A DNA stretch of 64,000 bases, from positions 1-64,000 of the forward strand of contig NZ_LMSJ01000013.1 of assembly GCF_001428105.1 (NCBI RefSeq). Direction: 5' to 3'. The notes beneath the pieces were generated by a model that worked only from the letters and a program-made list of their open reading frames with translations, did no database searches and had not been told where the DNA came from. A program made the translations under genes and the position numbers. Below are positions 8,191-16,856 of the stretch, one piece after another. This stretch comes from Paenibacillus sp. Soil766. GTDB taxonomy: Bacteria; Bacillota; Bacilli; Paenibacillales; NBRC-103111. Each line of letters opens with the position of its first letter. Position 1 is the stretch's first letter.

Positions 8191-8322
8191 CTACACCTCG
8201 AAAAACTGCCGCATATTTAGGGAGTTCGGGATCGCGATAACAGGAAATAAAGGTTGCTCGTAAAACTCGCACCCATTCGGCTGAATGTTAAAATGTTGAT
8301 CATTACCGTTAAGTTTCCACAT
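8191..8322 (-). CDS. small protein of unknown function (43 aa)
   Basis: ATG 8322 follows GGGAGGGAAACGAT. The product (MWKLNGNDQHFNIQPNGCEF... ending MRQFFEV) has no signal peptide and resembles no family I know. It is followed by the terminator at 8128-8164, so it is a complete small transcription unit. A polar first half is followed by a hydrophobic FPVIAIPNSL stretch. Confidence 0.55.
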   Translation of the reverse strand: MWKLNGNDQHFNIQPNGCEFYEQPLFPVIAIPNSLNMRQFFEV

Positions 8323-8619
8323 ATCGTTTCCCTCCCTCTCTCAGTTTGATTTGATGTTTCTAATCATATATGCAGGTATTTCCAATTGTCAAGAACATTT
8401 TTTATTTATCATTTTTCATAGCAAATTAGTCCTCAAAAACAGTTGTTTTTTCGAGAATTTCGGTGAGTTCAACCTTCTCGTAATTGTGTTTGTTCTAACC
8501 AAGAAGATCCGAAGCCGCGTTAATAAACCTAGACAATTTCCTAATAGCCACAACGTGTGCATTGCACTAAATCGATGATAGTCATCAAGAAAATGGCTTA
8601 GTAATTCGTGGATCCTTTA
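8323..8619. other. intergenic, AT-rich
   Basis: About 300 bp between the sensor kinase and the small gene. I see no gene here. It would carry the promoter of the small leftward gene at 8322. Confidence 0.4.
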
Positions 8620-10212
8620 CTATACAAGCGGTAAAGTAACCTCGAACCTTGTTCCAAATCCTTTGCGAGAGGTAGCTGTCATATATCCCTTGTGATTTTC
8701 AATAATACGATAACAAATTGACAATCCAAGGCCTACACCATTTTCTTTTGTTGTAAAAAAAGGATTCAATATCTGATCAAGTTCTTCTTTCGTCATTCCC
8801 ACCCCGTTATCTTCAATGATGATCTTAAATTCTTGATTGTCAGTATCTAATTCAGTACATAGTTGAATAAATCCATTCTTTTCAATGGATTCAATTGCGT
8901 TCTGAAGAAGGTTAACTAATACTTGTTTAATCTGAGAAGGGTCAATCATCGCTATCGTTAATTCATCATCGTAGATAGCTGTAATTGATGTGTTTTTCAA
9001 AATGGCTTGACTATTCATAAAGCGTATGGTGTCTTTCAATAATTCTTTCATATCAATTGCTCTTCTCTCTGGAGTACTAGGCTTCGCCATGACTACAAAA
9101 TCCGAGACCAATTGCTTCATACTTTGAAGCTCAATATTAATTAAACCAACGTAGTTCTGAAATTTTTGTTGATCATTAGACCGCTGTAAGAGCTGGAAAA
9201 AGCCAATAATTGAGGTTAATGGATTCCGAATCTCATGAGCTAATCCAGCTGCCATTTTCCCAATTGCTGAGAATTTTTCCGAGTTAATGATTTGCTTCTC
9301 CAAGATTACTCGTTCTGTGATGTCACGAAACTGAGCGAATGCACCAAGTAATTCACCACGTTCATTTAAGATTGGCAGCACATCAAAGAGACACACATTT
9401 TCTTGATCTAATGAATAACGAAAAGTGAGCTCGATATTTTCACACTGTTTACGATATTTGAGTGCTTGATAGAAATAGCTACCAAAATGTTCAAATGGAA
9501 AAACTGGTGTGCCTGTAACGCTCAGTCGATTTCTTCCCGTTATCTTTTCTGCATAAGCATTAAATTCTGTAATGATTCCTCTCTCATCTGTCATGATGAT
9601 ACCATTTCGCATATTATCGACTACAAGCTGCTGTATGAGGTTTTGATTATGATTTGTGAGGCGTAGTGACAATTCTCGTTCAATAGAGTCCACCATATTT
9701 GCAAGCAGAGCTAAATAAGTATGATTATGATGCTCGACAGAAGTCATGATTGAAATAGCACCTGAGAGGTTGTGGTAATTTGTGAAATGGAATGGAACGC
9801 AGTAACAAGCAGCATTCTCCAACATCGTATGGTAGTGTTCCGCACCTATAATTTGAATAGGCTTTTGTTCTTGAAGTGCCAGAGCTACTACGTTTGTCCC
9901 CATAAATTCTTCATCACACTTAATGCCACTTTTGATGCCTAATTGATTTATCATCGATTTCATAGTTTTGTCACCATAATTATCTAAAAGGTAGCCAGTG
10001 TCATTGCTTACAACTATTAGATGAGGCGTCCCCGACAAGAATGATAATATTTTTTCTGAAAAATATTTGGTGACAACAAGGATATCTCTATATTTGTCCT
10101 TCTCTTCAAGAAGTTGTATTGCTGATAACTTTAACCCCGGAGTAGGTATTTTCAAGGGGTCCATCCCCCGTTCCAAACACCTTTGTCGGGAATTTACGAT
10201 CCATTCATTCAT
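8620..10212 (-). CDS. sensor histidine kinase with AcoR-type GAF and PAS domains
   Basis: 530 residues, no membrane segment, so probably cytoplasmic. Residues about 1-200 resemble the N-terminal sensing region of sigma54-type activators such as AcoR (NSRQRCLERGMDPLK, then a GAF-like fold with CDEEFMGTNVVALALQEQKP). A PAS domain follows (about 205-310, NGIIMTDERGIITEFN). Next comes HisKA with the phosphoacceptor in AAGLAHEIRNPLTSI (about 320) and HATPase_c with NLLQNAIES, DNGVGM and GVGLGLSICYRI. The layout is close to Bacillus sporulation kinases. ATG 10212 follows GAGGAGA. No response regulator is adjacent, so it is an orphan kinase; a phosphorelay role is inference. Confidence 0.88.
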   Translation of the reverse strand: MNEWIVNSRQRCLERGMDPLKIPTPGLKLSAIQLLEEKDKYRDILVVTKYFSEKILSFLSGTPHLIVVSNDTGYLLDNYGDKTMKSMINQLGIKSGIKCDEEFMGTNVVALALQEQKPIQIIGAEHYHTMLENAACYCVPFHFTNYHNLSGAISIMTSVEHHNHTYLALLANMVDSIERELSLRLTNHNQNLIQQLVVDNMRNGIIMTDERGIITEFNAYAEKITGRNRLSVTGTPVFPFEHFGSYFYQALKYRKQCENIELTFRYSLDQENVCLFDVLPILNERGELLGAFAQFRDITERVILEKQIINSEKFSAIGKMAAGLAHEIRNPLTSIIGFFQLLQRSNDQQKFQNYVGLINIELQSMKQLVSDFVVMAKPSTPERRAIDMKELLKDTIRFMNSQAILKNTSITAIYDDELTIAMIDPSQIKQVLVNLLQNAIESIEKNGFIQLCTELDTDNQEFKIIIEDNGVGMTKEELDQILNPFFTTKENGVGLGLSICYRIIENHKGYMTATSRKGFGTRFEVTLPLV

Positions 10213-10423
10213 ATGATTCTCCTCAATTTAATAGCAAGTTCAAATATCATTAAATTTGAAATTAACAATTCTTACTGCTGCAGATAGTAGTGGCAACGAG
10301 TGAATTTAGCAGAATTGTATGCTAAAGACCCCATCGATTACCGAAGGGATTCGTCTACATGTGATACTAATCCTTATTTTCCCCTACACTGTTAGCGATG
10401 TAAAGAGTTTTGTCTATATCTAT

Positions 10424-10618
10424 TCAAAAACCAATACTCTGATATACTCCATCTTTTTCTAAAGAGACTTTATTCGTTTTTTCGTCTAATACAACATCAA
10501 ATTCATTTTGCATTACACTTGATAGTTCATCAATAATAGGAAATTTATCTTTAATGAATACAATATTAATAACTAATATTAAGGCACTTAGAAGGATTAC
10601 TTTTTTCGTTTTTTTCAA
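10424..10618 (-). CDS. small secreted or membrane-anchored protein (64 aa)
   Basis: TTG 10618 follows GAGGGAGAATT. One N-terminal hydrophobic segment (VILLSALILVINIVFI) follows KKTKK, then a polar acidic tail (FDVVLDEKTNKVSLEKDG). It lies 25 bp after the small membrane protein upstream and is likely co-transcribed. Family unknown. Confidence 0.55.
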   Translation of the reverse strand: MKKTKKVILLSALILVINIVFIKDKFPIIDELSSVMQNEFDVVLDEKTNKVSLEKDGVYQSIGF

Positions 10619-10643
10619 AATTCTCCCTCTTTCTTTTAGCGTT

Positions 10644-10859
10644 CTAATGATTATGTTTAAACAAATATCTTGATAAAGTTGCCGTTAGAATAAGTGATGT
10701 AATTGCAATAATAAATAAACTAATTACTTGAATAAGACTTTGAATTTGTAATCGCACATTTAAGTGATCCAATATTATGAAGCGTATAGTTATTAAAGTA
10801 AGGTAATAAATAGATCCAAACAATAAAATGAATACTATCATTTTTATGAACTTATACAA
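10644..10859 (-). CDS. small membrane protein, two or more TM segments
   Basis: I prefer TTG 10859, six bases after AAAGAGGTG, to the TTG at 10877. The product has hydrophobic segments MIVFILLFGSIYYLTLI and IQVISLFIIAITSLILTATL and a basic C-terminus. No family recognised. First gene of a two-gene unit with 10424-10618. Confidence 0.55.
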   Translation of the reverse strand: MYKFIKMIVFILLFGSIYYLTLITIRFIILDHLNVRLQIQSLIQVISLFIIAITSLILTATLSRYLFKHNH

Positions 10860-10900
10860 GAGAAACACCTCTTTCAAAAAATGATTCGTTGGTGGGAATC

Positions 10901-11010
10901 CCCCTGGAATTATCCACTTAATTCCATTTGTTCAAAAGGCAACCGGTTTAGTCGGTTGCCTTTTCGTCTAGATTATTGAGCTATAGTTCTCCCGTTAGTT
11001 AAGTGGTCAC
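10901..11010 (-). repeat. gene-trailing CTAACG-box element, copy 1
   Basis: Read on the minus strand after the NUDIX stop at 11014: left box AACTAACGGGAGAACTATAG (about 10985-11005), terminator hairpin at 10934-10964 (AAAAGGCAACCG...CGGTTGCCTTTT), then a weak right box (TTAAGTGG). The left box closely matches copies 30-40 kb away. Confidence 0.75.
10934..10964. terminator. intrinsic terminator inside repeat copy 1
   Basis: AAAAGGCAACCG-gtttagt-CGGTTGCCTTTT with T tracts on both strands. It ends the leftward NUDIX transcript. Confidence 0.85.
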
Positions 11011-11013
11011 GCT

Positions 11014-11589
11014 TTATACTATTTCTGGATGTATACTAATTAAAGTTTTAAGTAGTCGGAGGTGAGGAAATGGTTCCAAGATAAAATGTAGCGGGAGGGT
11101 TTCATTGAACACAGCTTTTCCACCCGATTCAAGATATTGTCCGAGTGTTATTTCATTCGTTACAATCTTTACAATATCGGATTGATTAAGTAACAAGATA
11201 CCCTTCGTTTCAGCAGCAGGTACAGGGACATCTTGTGATATGGCTAAATATATTGTAGTTAATTGATCGCTATCCATTCGTTTTCCAACCAGTATCGGTT
11301 CAATGTCACCTTCTTGCCAGCCTCCAGGAATCAATTTGAGATTATCAGAAGCATCATACCAGTATGTAGCTGGGGGTTTAATCGGGGTTAAACGAAGTGT
11401 TGCCTCCTCATATGCTTCTCGTGAAGCACATTCCCAACCTGTCTCACCGATTTCTTTGTGACCACCCAATCTAACAACACCTAATGTTGTTCCAGATTTT
11501 GTAGGACCAACTTGAAAAGGAAATAAACCAGTAATATTAACATAAACCCCAGCGGTACTAACGTTTTCATTAATATCCATGTAATTCAT
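11014..11589 (-). CDS. NUDIX hydrolase
   Basis: 191 residues with a complete NUDIX box at about residues 42-64 (GGHKEIGETGWECASREAYE, then E-A), matching Gx5Ex7REUxEE. NUDIX enzymes cleave nucleoside diphosphate derivatives with Mg2+; the substrate here is unknown. ATG 11589 overlaps the end of the truncated GNAT gene by 20 bp, and a second ATG at 11580 is better spaced from GGAAG. The overlap looks like the product of a deletion that joined the two genes. It ends in repeat copy 1. Confidence 0.82.
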   Translation of the reverse strand: MNYMDINENVSTAGVYVNITGLFPFQVGPTKSGTTLGVVRLGGHKEIGETGWECASREAYEEATLRLTPIKPPATYWYDASDNLKLIPGGWQEGDIEPILVGKRMDSDQLTTIYLAISQDVPVPAAETKGILLLNQSDIVKIVTNEITLGQYLESGGKAVFNETLPLHFILEPFPHLRLLKTLISIHPEIV

Positions 11590-11809
11590 CTTCCTTTTTT
11601 ACCATAGCGAAAGTATAACTATCCCCTTTTTCGAAAGATTGACGGGTGGCTTCAATCCATCCTTCAGCTACCCCATCTGGATATGGATGAGGAATCGAAA
11701 GAGTTGTGCCTGCTACTTCTACGTTCCCAGCTAATACTTGAACCATTTTTGCATCAGATGGTTCGAAAAGCCGAAGGAATAAGCGATTTGTTTCAAAATT
11801 AAGTATCAT
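11570..11809 (-). pseudogene. GNAT acetyltransferase (RimJ-like), C-terminally truncated
   Basis: ATG 11809 is seven bases after GGAGG. The 79-residue product (MILNFETNRLFLRLFEPSDA ... YTFAMVKKEDELHGY) is the N-terminal half of a RimJ/RimL-type acetyltransferase, normally about 170-180 residues. It ends where the acetyl-CoA-binding motif should begin and runs directly into the NUDIX gene, so catalysis is unlikely. An in-frame reading further upstream to 11938 overlaps the preceding NUDIX gene and has no ribosome binding site. Confidence 0.65.
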
Positions 11810-11882
11810 ATCTTGTCCTCCATTTATATCTATTATATATCTGCCCGAATAAGCAGTCAGCCTTATTGTGCTATCGTTTTCA

Positions 11883-12404
11883 TTAGTTAAATGCGTTTTT
11901 TCCAAATACCGCCCAATCATCCAATCGCTGAGATTCAAGCGATAACTGTTCTGTCTTTATCCATTCTTTTGCTTCAACAACAAGTGGAGAGGAATTAGAA
12001 GAATTGATTTCATTAATTGGCAACCAAAATGCCCCTAAAGAATCTTGTCCTTCGAATTTTTCAGGATTCTTTGATAGTATTCCAGAAATGTATTGGACCA
12101 AATAAATCACAGCTACATGATGAATATGCGTAGTACCTCTTTTAGGAAGTTCATAAGGGATTAAAAAATCACAAACACCGACGTTCCTTTTAATGTCGAT
12201 GTTAATTCCTGATTCCTCAATGAACTCTCTTTTCACAGCTTCTACTAACGATTCATTAGCTTCAACTGTTCCTCCAGGAAGGTCATATCGCCCAATGTAT
12301 GGACCATTCCCTTTATGAATGACTAATAGCTTTTCTTCAATCATGCAAATCCCATACGCACCTAAATGCCGATGCCATTTTTCATTTTCGTTCAATAAAA
12401 ACAC
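11883..12404 (-). CDS. NUDIX hydrolase
   Basis: About 170 residues with a NUDIX box GGTVEANESLVEAVKREFIE-ESG near residue 43. It is preceded by GRYDLPGG and followed by a beta-rich C-terminal half. The start is uncertain: GTG 12404, or TTG 12395 with GGGGTG six bases upstream. Transcribed toward the GNAT and NUDIX pair, so the three probably form one unit. Repeat copy 2 lies just upstream. Confidence 0.82.
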   Translation of the reverse strand: MFLLNENEKWHRHLGAYGICMIEEKLLVIHKGNGPYIGRYDLPGGTVEANESLVEAVKREFIEESGINIDIKRNVGVCDFLIPYELPKRGTTHIHHVAVIYLVQYISGILSKNPEKFEGQDSLGAFWLPINEINSSNSSPLVVEAKEWIKTEQLSLESQRLDDWAVFGKNAFN

Positions 12405-12440
12405 CCCGCACAGAGACTATAACACATCTCTATTATTCTA

Positions 12441-12548
12441 GGAGATATTCCCTGTATCCTGCCCGTTAGCGGAATAGGCCACCTAATTTATCAACGGCGG
12501 CCTGCAAGGTCTTGTTATTCAGCTAATGTTTCTCGTTAATTTAACAAA
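12441..12548 (-). repeat. gene-trailing CTAACG-box element, copy 2 (complete)
   Basis: Follows the MFS gene stop (12578). Left box ATTAACGAGAAACATTAGCT (12525-12546), hairpin AGGCCgCC...GGtGGCCT (12476-12503), right box CCGCTAACGGGCAGGATAC (12451-12474). All three parts are present. Confidence 0.8.
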
Positions 12549-12577
12549 TGGTTTATTCAATTATGTGAAGCCTTCGT

Positions 12578-13969
12578 TTATTGCCGTTCTTGTTTTCTGC
12601 CGATAAATGCGAACGATAGCAAACTGCCGCCGAACAATATAATAGTTGTAACGATAAGTGACATATGCATTCCGTCAATAAACGATTTGCTGCCACTCAG
12701 AATCGAGCCGAGGATGGCGACCCCCAGCGTCGCGCCAAGCTGGCGGCTTGAATTTAGAGCGCCTGAAACTGCACCGGTCTGTTCCTTCGGGACGGAAGAG
12801 ATTACGGCCGCCATCAACGAGGGAATCGTAAAGGACACTCCGAAACCGATCAGCAGCAATCCAATCATAGTAATGACATAGCTCGTGTTCACTTCCGTCC
12901 AGACTTGCAGCAGTGTACCCACTGCACCAAGGCTAAAGCCGAGAGTCATCGGTATACGCGCTCCGATTCTGCCAACAATTCGACCAGTCAGAATTGGATT
13001 TAAGGCCAGTGGTATCATCATTGGAAGGAGCGCGAGTCCGGCTATGTGGGCCGATAATCCTCGCGTTTGTTGAAAAAATAATGGCAGTACAAATAGAATT
13101 CCAGATAGGCCGATGTTAATCGCCATCCCGGCAAGCATTCCGGCTGATACCGTCGCATTCCTAAATAGCCGTAATGGAAGTAATGGTGTCTTGCCTTTCG
13201 CCTCAACAATCAAAAATAGGATAGCGCTCAACAGAGCCAGACTAAATGATGCAAAAATAACCGGGGAATTCCATCCGTACGTTTCCCCCTCCATCAGTCC
13301 GAACGACAATGCAGCTATGGCGACAATGACCGTGATTTGCCCCCAAAAGTCAAAGCTTTTCCGCGGTTTACGGTCCGTTTCCCGGACGAATAGGAAAGTC
13401 ATGATTAAGCTAATGCCTGCAAGCGGCACGTTAAGAAGGAAAATGCTGCGCCAACCGAACGAGTCCACCAATAGCCCGCCGACAACAGGTCCTGCCGCCA
13501 TCGCTGCCCCGGTAACCGCTGCCCAACTGCCAAGCGCTCGGGCACGTTCAGCTGGTCCAGGGTAGGCATGGGCAAGCAGTGTAAGTGAGGCTGGCATCAG
13601 AGCTGCGCCTCCTATACCGAGTATTGTACGTAGGCCGATAAGCGCGCCTAGCGTCGAAACTGCTGCCGAAATGGCTGATGCTGCGAGAAATAGGGCCAGA
13701 CCGCCTGTATAGACACGTTTAGCCCCAAGTTTGTCAGCAAAGGCACCCATTGATAGCAGGAAACTCGCAAACACGATCGTGTAGGCATTGACCACCCATT
13801 GAAGACCGGATATCCCCCCACCCAACTCGGCGCGAATCGCAGGTAGTGCGACGCTCACAACCGTCATATCCAAGAGCACCATAAAGTATCCGAGTGAAAG
13901 TCCGAGAAGCAACAGCCCTTTGGCCAGCTTGTCGGTTCTGTTGGACTGTATTTGCATTTCTTTTTCCAA
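12578..13969 (-). CDS. MFS drug exporter, DHA2 (EmrB/QacA) family
   Basis: 463 residues with about 14 predicted membrane segments. Family motifs: MVLLDMTVVSVALPAI (motif D1), WVVNAYTIVFA, GAFADKLGAKRVY (motif A) and a proline/glycine motif C region (GPVVGGLLVDSFGWR). Proton-driven export of toxic compounds is the family role. Start ATG 13969 is consistent, although GGACTTACTTTGG upstream is a weak ribosome site. Divergent from an XRE regulator with a shared 150-bp promoter region, the usual arrangement for local repression and induction. Confidence 0.9.
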   Translation of the reverse strand: MEKEMQIQSNRTDKLAKGLLLLGLSLGYFMVLLDMTVVSVALPAIRAELGGGISGLQWVVNAYTIVFASFLLSMGAFADKLGAKRVYTGGLALFLAASAISAAVSTLGALIGLRTILGIGGAALMPASLTLLAHAYPGPAERARALGSWAAVTGAAMAAGPVVGGLLVDSFGWRSIFLLNVPLAGISLIMTFLFVRETDRKPRKSFDFWGQITVIVAIAALSFGLMEGETYGWNSPVIFASFSLALLSAILFLIVEAKGKTPLLPLRLFRNATVSAGMLAGMAINIGLSGILFVLPLFFQQTRGLSAHIAGLALLPMMIPLALNPILTGRIVGRIGARIPMTLGFSLGAVGTLLQVWTEVNTSYVITMIGLLLIGFGVSFTIPSLMAAVISSVPKEQTGAVSGALNSSRQLGATLGVAILGSILSGSKSFIDGMHMSLIVTTIILFGGSLLSFAFIGRKQERQ

Positions 13970-14022
13970 AGTAAGTCCCCTTTCATTACAATATTAAGTA
14001 TTCGCAGTTTCGTCTCAGTCAT

Positions 14023-14044
14023 AGTGTATAATGAATTGTATACT
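14023..14044. promoter_or_regulatory. divergent promoter/operator region
   Basis: Imperfect inverted repeat AGTGTATA...TGTATACT overlaps a TATAAT hexamer on the plus strand (14027-14032). It lies between the MFS gene and its divergent regulator. A second hairpin, AGGAG-gaatt-CTCCT, lies near 14070-14085. Confidence 0.45.
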
Positions 14045-14119
14045 AGAATAAGATGAGGGTTTATCATAGGAGGAATTCTCCTACGATATGAGTCTGACAA
14101 GGAGAGCAGGATCAAATTT

Positions 14120-14962
14120 ATGGAACAATCAAACAATACGCGGCTTGATGAGCTGGCTCAGTTTTTGAGGACACGTCGCGCCCGTATTTCACCCGAGCAA
14201 GCTGGTCTACCTAATGGAGGCCGCCGGCGCACGCCGGGACTTAGACGCGGCGAAGTGGCGCAACTCTCGGGCGTCAGTGTGGACTGGTACACATGGCTGG
14301 AACAAGCGCGAAATATTCAGGTATCGGCTCAAGTGCTAGAAAACATTGCCCTGGCTCTCCAGCTTGATTTGAATGAGCGCAAGCATTTATTTTTACTGGC
14401 CCTCCAGCAGCTGCCTGCCGATCTGACACCAGTCGAAAACACCATTAGTCTGACACTTCAGAACTTCCTTGACCTACAAGGTACGAGTCCAGCCTATGTT
14501 ACCGATCAACGCCTAAATATTGTTGCATGGAACAAGGCTGCAAATTTGATTTATGGGGATTATGGGGCTATGTCGAAGCTCGAGCGAAATACTGTTTGGC
14601 GGACGTTCACTTCGCAATACGTGCGTGAATTGCTTCAAGGAAACTGGGAAAGGCATGCCCGGCATCGTTTAGCTCATTTTCGCGCCAGCTACGGTAAATT
14701 CGCCGGTGATCCTTGGTGGATGGAACTCATCGGGGATTTGAATCAGGTAAGCGCGGAATTCAGGGCATGGTGGCCCCAGCACGATGTTCTGAATGGTCCA
14801 GAAGGAAAGAAAATTAATCATCATCCGACGGCCGGACTACTTGTATTTGATCAAATTTCTTTTCTTGTATCTGATTCTCCCCACCTTACGGTCACGATTA
14901 ATATACCGGCAAACGATAACGATACGATCCCCAAGCTTAATAAGCTTTTATCGAGTAATTGA
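14120..14962 (+). CDS. XRE-family regulator with MmyB-like ligand domain
   Basis: 280 residues. The N-terminal helix-turn-helix (residues about 7-85) includes LRTRRARISPEQAGLP, RTPGLRRGEVAQLSGVSVDW and YTWLEQARNIQVSAQVLENI, the signature of this actinobacterial/firmicute family. The C-terminal half (about 105-270) is the MmyB-like (MLTR) ligand-binding domain, with AYVTDQRLNIVAWN and WRAFT-type segments. ATG 14120 follows AAGGAGAG. Divergent from the MFS exporter, which it probably regulates. Confidence 0.88.
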   Translation: MEQSNNTRLDELAQFLRTRRARISPEQAGLPNGGRRRTPGLRRGEVAQLSGVSVDWYTWLEQARNIQVSAQVLENIALALQLDLNERKHLFLLALQQLPADLTPVENTISLTLQNFLDLQGTSPAYVTDQRLNIVAWNKAANLIYGDYGAMSKLERNTVWRTFTSQYVRELLQGNWERHARHRLAHFRASYGKFAGDPWWMELIGDLNQVSAEFRAWWPQHDVLNGPEGKKINHHPTAGLLVFDQISFLVSDSPHLTVTINIPANDNDTIPKLNKLLSSN

Positions 14963-15037
14963 TACAAAATCGGCCCGATCTTATCGATCGAGCTGAATCT
15001 TTCTTGTTATGGATTCCGGTTTGAGAACGATCCCCGA

Positions 15038-15541
15038 TTAGAAACGTTTGGCAACTTCCTTAGCATGTGCAATTGCTTTTTCTTTAATAGCTTGAGCTTG
15101 CTCTTGTGATTTTAATGCCGTTCCTTCAACAAAAATTGCCTCAATAGATTGAATCCCATAGAACTGTAAAACTTTATTCAGATAGCTGTATCCCATTTCA
15201 AGTGGAGCTAAAGGGCCTTCCGAATAAACAGAACCACTTGCTTGAATGTGTAAGACGTTCTTACTGGTCAACAGACCTTCAGGGCCGTTTTCGGTATATC
15301 TAAAAGTCTTACCCGGAATTGAAGTCGCATCTGTGTAATCTTTCATAACCGGTGGGATCGTGAAATTCCACAACGGGGAAACATATACGTACTTATCAGC
15401 AGCCACGAATTGATCAACAATCGCTTCAAGACGAGCCACTTTTGACTTCATCTCCCGGATTTGCCTCGCGGTACGCTTCGATAAACTCTTTGCCTACCGC
15501 GTGGCTATACGATAATACAGCCTGAGCCTGTCTCTGATTTT
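15038..15541 (-). pseudogene. FMN-dependent NADH azoreductase, internally deleted
   Basis: An intact-looking C-terminal part (from about 15451: VARLEAIVDQFVAADKYVYV, SPLWNFTIPPVMKDY, VLHIQASGSVYS) belongs to the AzoR/AcpD flavodoxin-like family. Its natural upstream part, SYSHAVGKEFIEAYREANPG (about 15515-15455), is in another frame, and the segment between the two that family members carry (about 30 residues) is missing. The extreme N-terminus is also unclear. The family reduces azo bonds and quinones using NADH and FMN. Here it is probably inactive. Confidence 0.72.
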
Positions 15542-15615
15542 GGAAACCTTACATCAATGGGGAGTGGCCCATGTTGAGTGAAAGGAGCTCAAAAAGGAGA
15601 AAAATGAACAAACAG

Positions 15616-15651
15616 AAACGGACTAGCGTTCGACATTACGCTAGTCCGTTT
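15616..15651. terminator. perfect inverted repeat / hairpin
   Basis: AAACGGACTAGCG-10 nt-CGCTAGTCCGTTT. A strong 13-bp stem. It may be a terminator, with TCATT on the plus side, or the end of a lost element. Confidence 0.6.
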
Positions 15652-15683
15652 CATTCTGCTCCGAGCACAATATAACGAAAGTG

Positions 15684-15770
15684 ATTACGAGGCATGTCCG
15701 GCATCGCGGCCTGCCAGAACATAACGAAGTTCGATAAATTCGAACTATCCTCCCGTTAGCTTAACTGTCA
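15684..15770 (-). repeat. CTAACG-box element, copy 3 (solitary, degenerate)
   Basis: Left box TTAAGCTAACGGGAGGATAG (about 15740-15762), then GGCAGGCC...GGACATGCC-like degenerate hairpin. No leftward gene directly precedes it, so it is a remnant whose gene has been lost. Confidence 0.55.
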
Positions 15771-15976
15771 GTCCAGATTTCAGCTTTATTTAACCGAACT
15801 AAATTACTTTCTTATCATCCGTCGAGAATGAGATAAATTTCTTGTCACCAGATATATCAACCTTTTCCTACAATTGGTTCCTCCTAAATATTTTACGAAA
15901 GAACCCCCTCTAAATTTGTATGAACGATGGATTATTTGGAATAATAAAGCTTAATATAAAAAAAGGAGCAAAATCC

Positions 15977-16489
15977 TTGGTTGCCATTGCTTACTCGATA
16001 TTATGGTTACTAGCTGCCATTAAATTTGCTGACCGAAATTGGGAGAAGTACTATCCAACACTCCTCTTTGCTGCATTGAGTAATTGTCTTTATGAGTTGC
16101 TCTGTTATCAACATCAACTTTGGCAAATGGAGCCGAATGGTCTTAAGGTGTCTATGATTCCGATCTTATTGCTTGTTCTGATAGGCATGCCAGTATCGAG
16201 TTGGATATATCTTTCGAACTACCCGCGAAATAGTAAACTTCTTCGCCAGGCTTATTACATTATCTTTTTCACTGGCGTTTTTGTTTTGCTTGAATTTGTT
16301 TCTGTCAAATGTGGATCAATAACGTATCATAACGGATGGAACCTACTGTGGTCATCGTTTTTTGATATAATCATGTTTGTAATGCTGCGAATTCATTATC
16401 GAAAACCGTTATTTGGCTTGATGATGTCGATACCATATACTGGGCTTTTGATGTTTATATTTGATATAGGTTTTGATAAGATGAAATGA
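15977..16489 (+). CDS. CBO0543-type multi-pass membrane protein
   Basis: I choose TTG 15977 because AAAAAGGAG lies eight bases upstream. The ATG at 15920 has no ribosome site. The product is about 170 residues with five hydrophobic segments (for example IAYSILWLLAAIKFA, MIPILLLVLIGMPVSSWIYL, YYIIFFTGVFVLLEF) and HNGWNLLWSSFFDIIMFVML near the C-terminus, as in the Bacillus/Paenibacillus CBO0543 family of unknown function. One of only three rightward genes. Followed by its own terminator. Confidence 0.75.
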   Translation: MVAIAYSILWLLAAIKFADRNWEKYYPTLLFAALSNCLYELLCYQHQLWQMEPNGLKVSMIPILLLVLIGMPVSSWIYLSNYPRNSKLLRQAYYIIFFTGVFVLLEFVSVKCGSITYHNGWNLLWSSFFDIIMFVMLRIHYRKPLFGLMMSIPYTGLLMFIFDIGFDKMK

Positions 16490-16508
16490 ACCTCGTTATT
16501 CTATATAT

Positions 16509-16537
16509 AAGCGCTGACCCTTGGGTCGGTGCTTTTT
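16509..16537 (+). terminator. intrinsic terminator of 15977-16489
   Basis: AAGCgCtGACC-cttg-GGTCgGtGCTT followed by TTTT, 20 bp after the stop. Confidence 0.85.
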
Positions 16538-16608
16538 TATATAGCAACTTCGTTGATAGTTAGAAACGTATCTGCCCTTTGGGAAGCTCTGACCTAGAGG
16601 TTACTATA

Positions 16609-16668
16609 CTAACACATATTGGAAGTGTTCTGCCCAATGGCTTAAGGAGGCTGCCGATCGCGGCAGAC
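16609..16668 (-). repeat. CTAACG-box element, copy 4 (right half)
   Basis: Hairpin with GGCTGCC and GGCAG, then right box TTAAGCCATTGGGCAG and ACTTCCAATATGTGTTA. The last 17 bases are shared exactly with copy 16 at 48075 except for one base. The left box is missing. Confidence 0.7.
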
Positions 16669-16809
16669 TTACTCTCAGCACGAAATGGCGTCAGGCGCTC
16701 GATCGGCGGTCTCCCACCTTTTCTGCCTCTGTCACGTGCCGCTGAACGAGGCAAACGGTATAAAGTCGGCGTGTCATGGAGTCGTTTTCCCCTCAAGAAA
16801 GATAGATTA

Positions 16810-16835
16810 GGAAAACGGTATAGGTACCGTTTTCC
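16810..16835 (-). terminator. terminator hairpin of the polysaccharide operon
   Basis: Near-perfect palindrome GGAAAACGGTA-tagg-TACCGTTTTCC just downstream of the last gene (stop at 16857). Confidence 0.75.
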
Positions 16836-16856
16836 CAATCCCTTGCAGCTATGAGA

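Noticed and set aside
15604-15675. 23-codon peptide with AAAGGAG upstream
   Set aside because: It lies across a perfect 13-bp hairpin and has no conserved features; chance is more likely than a leader peptide.
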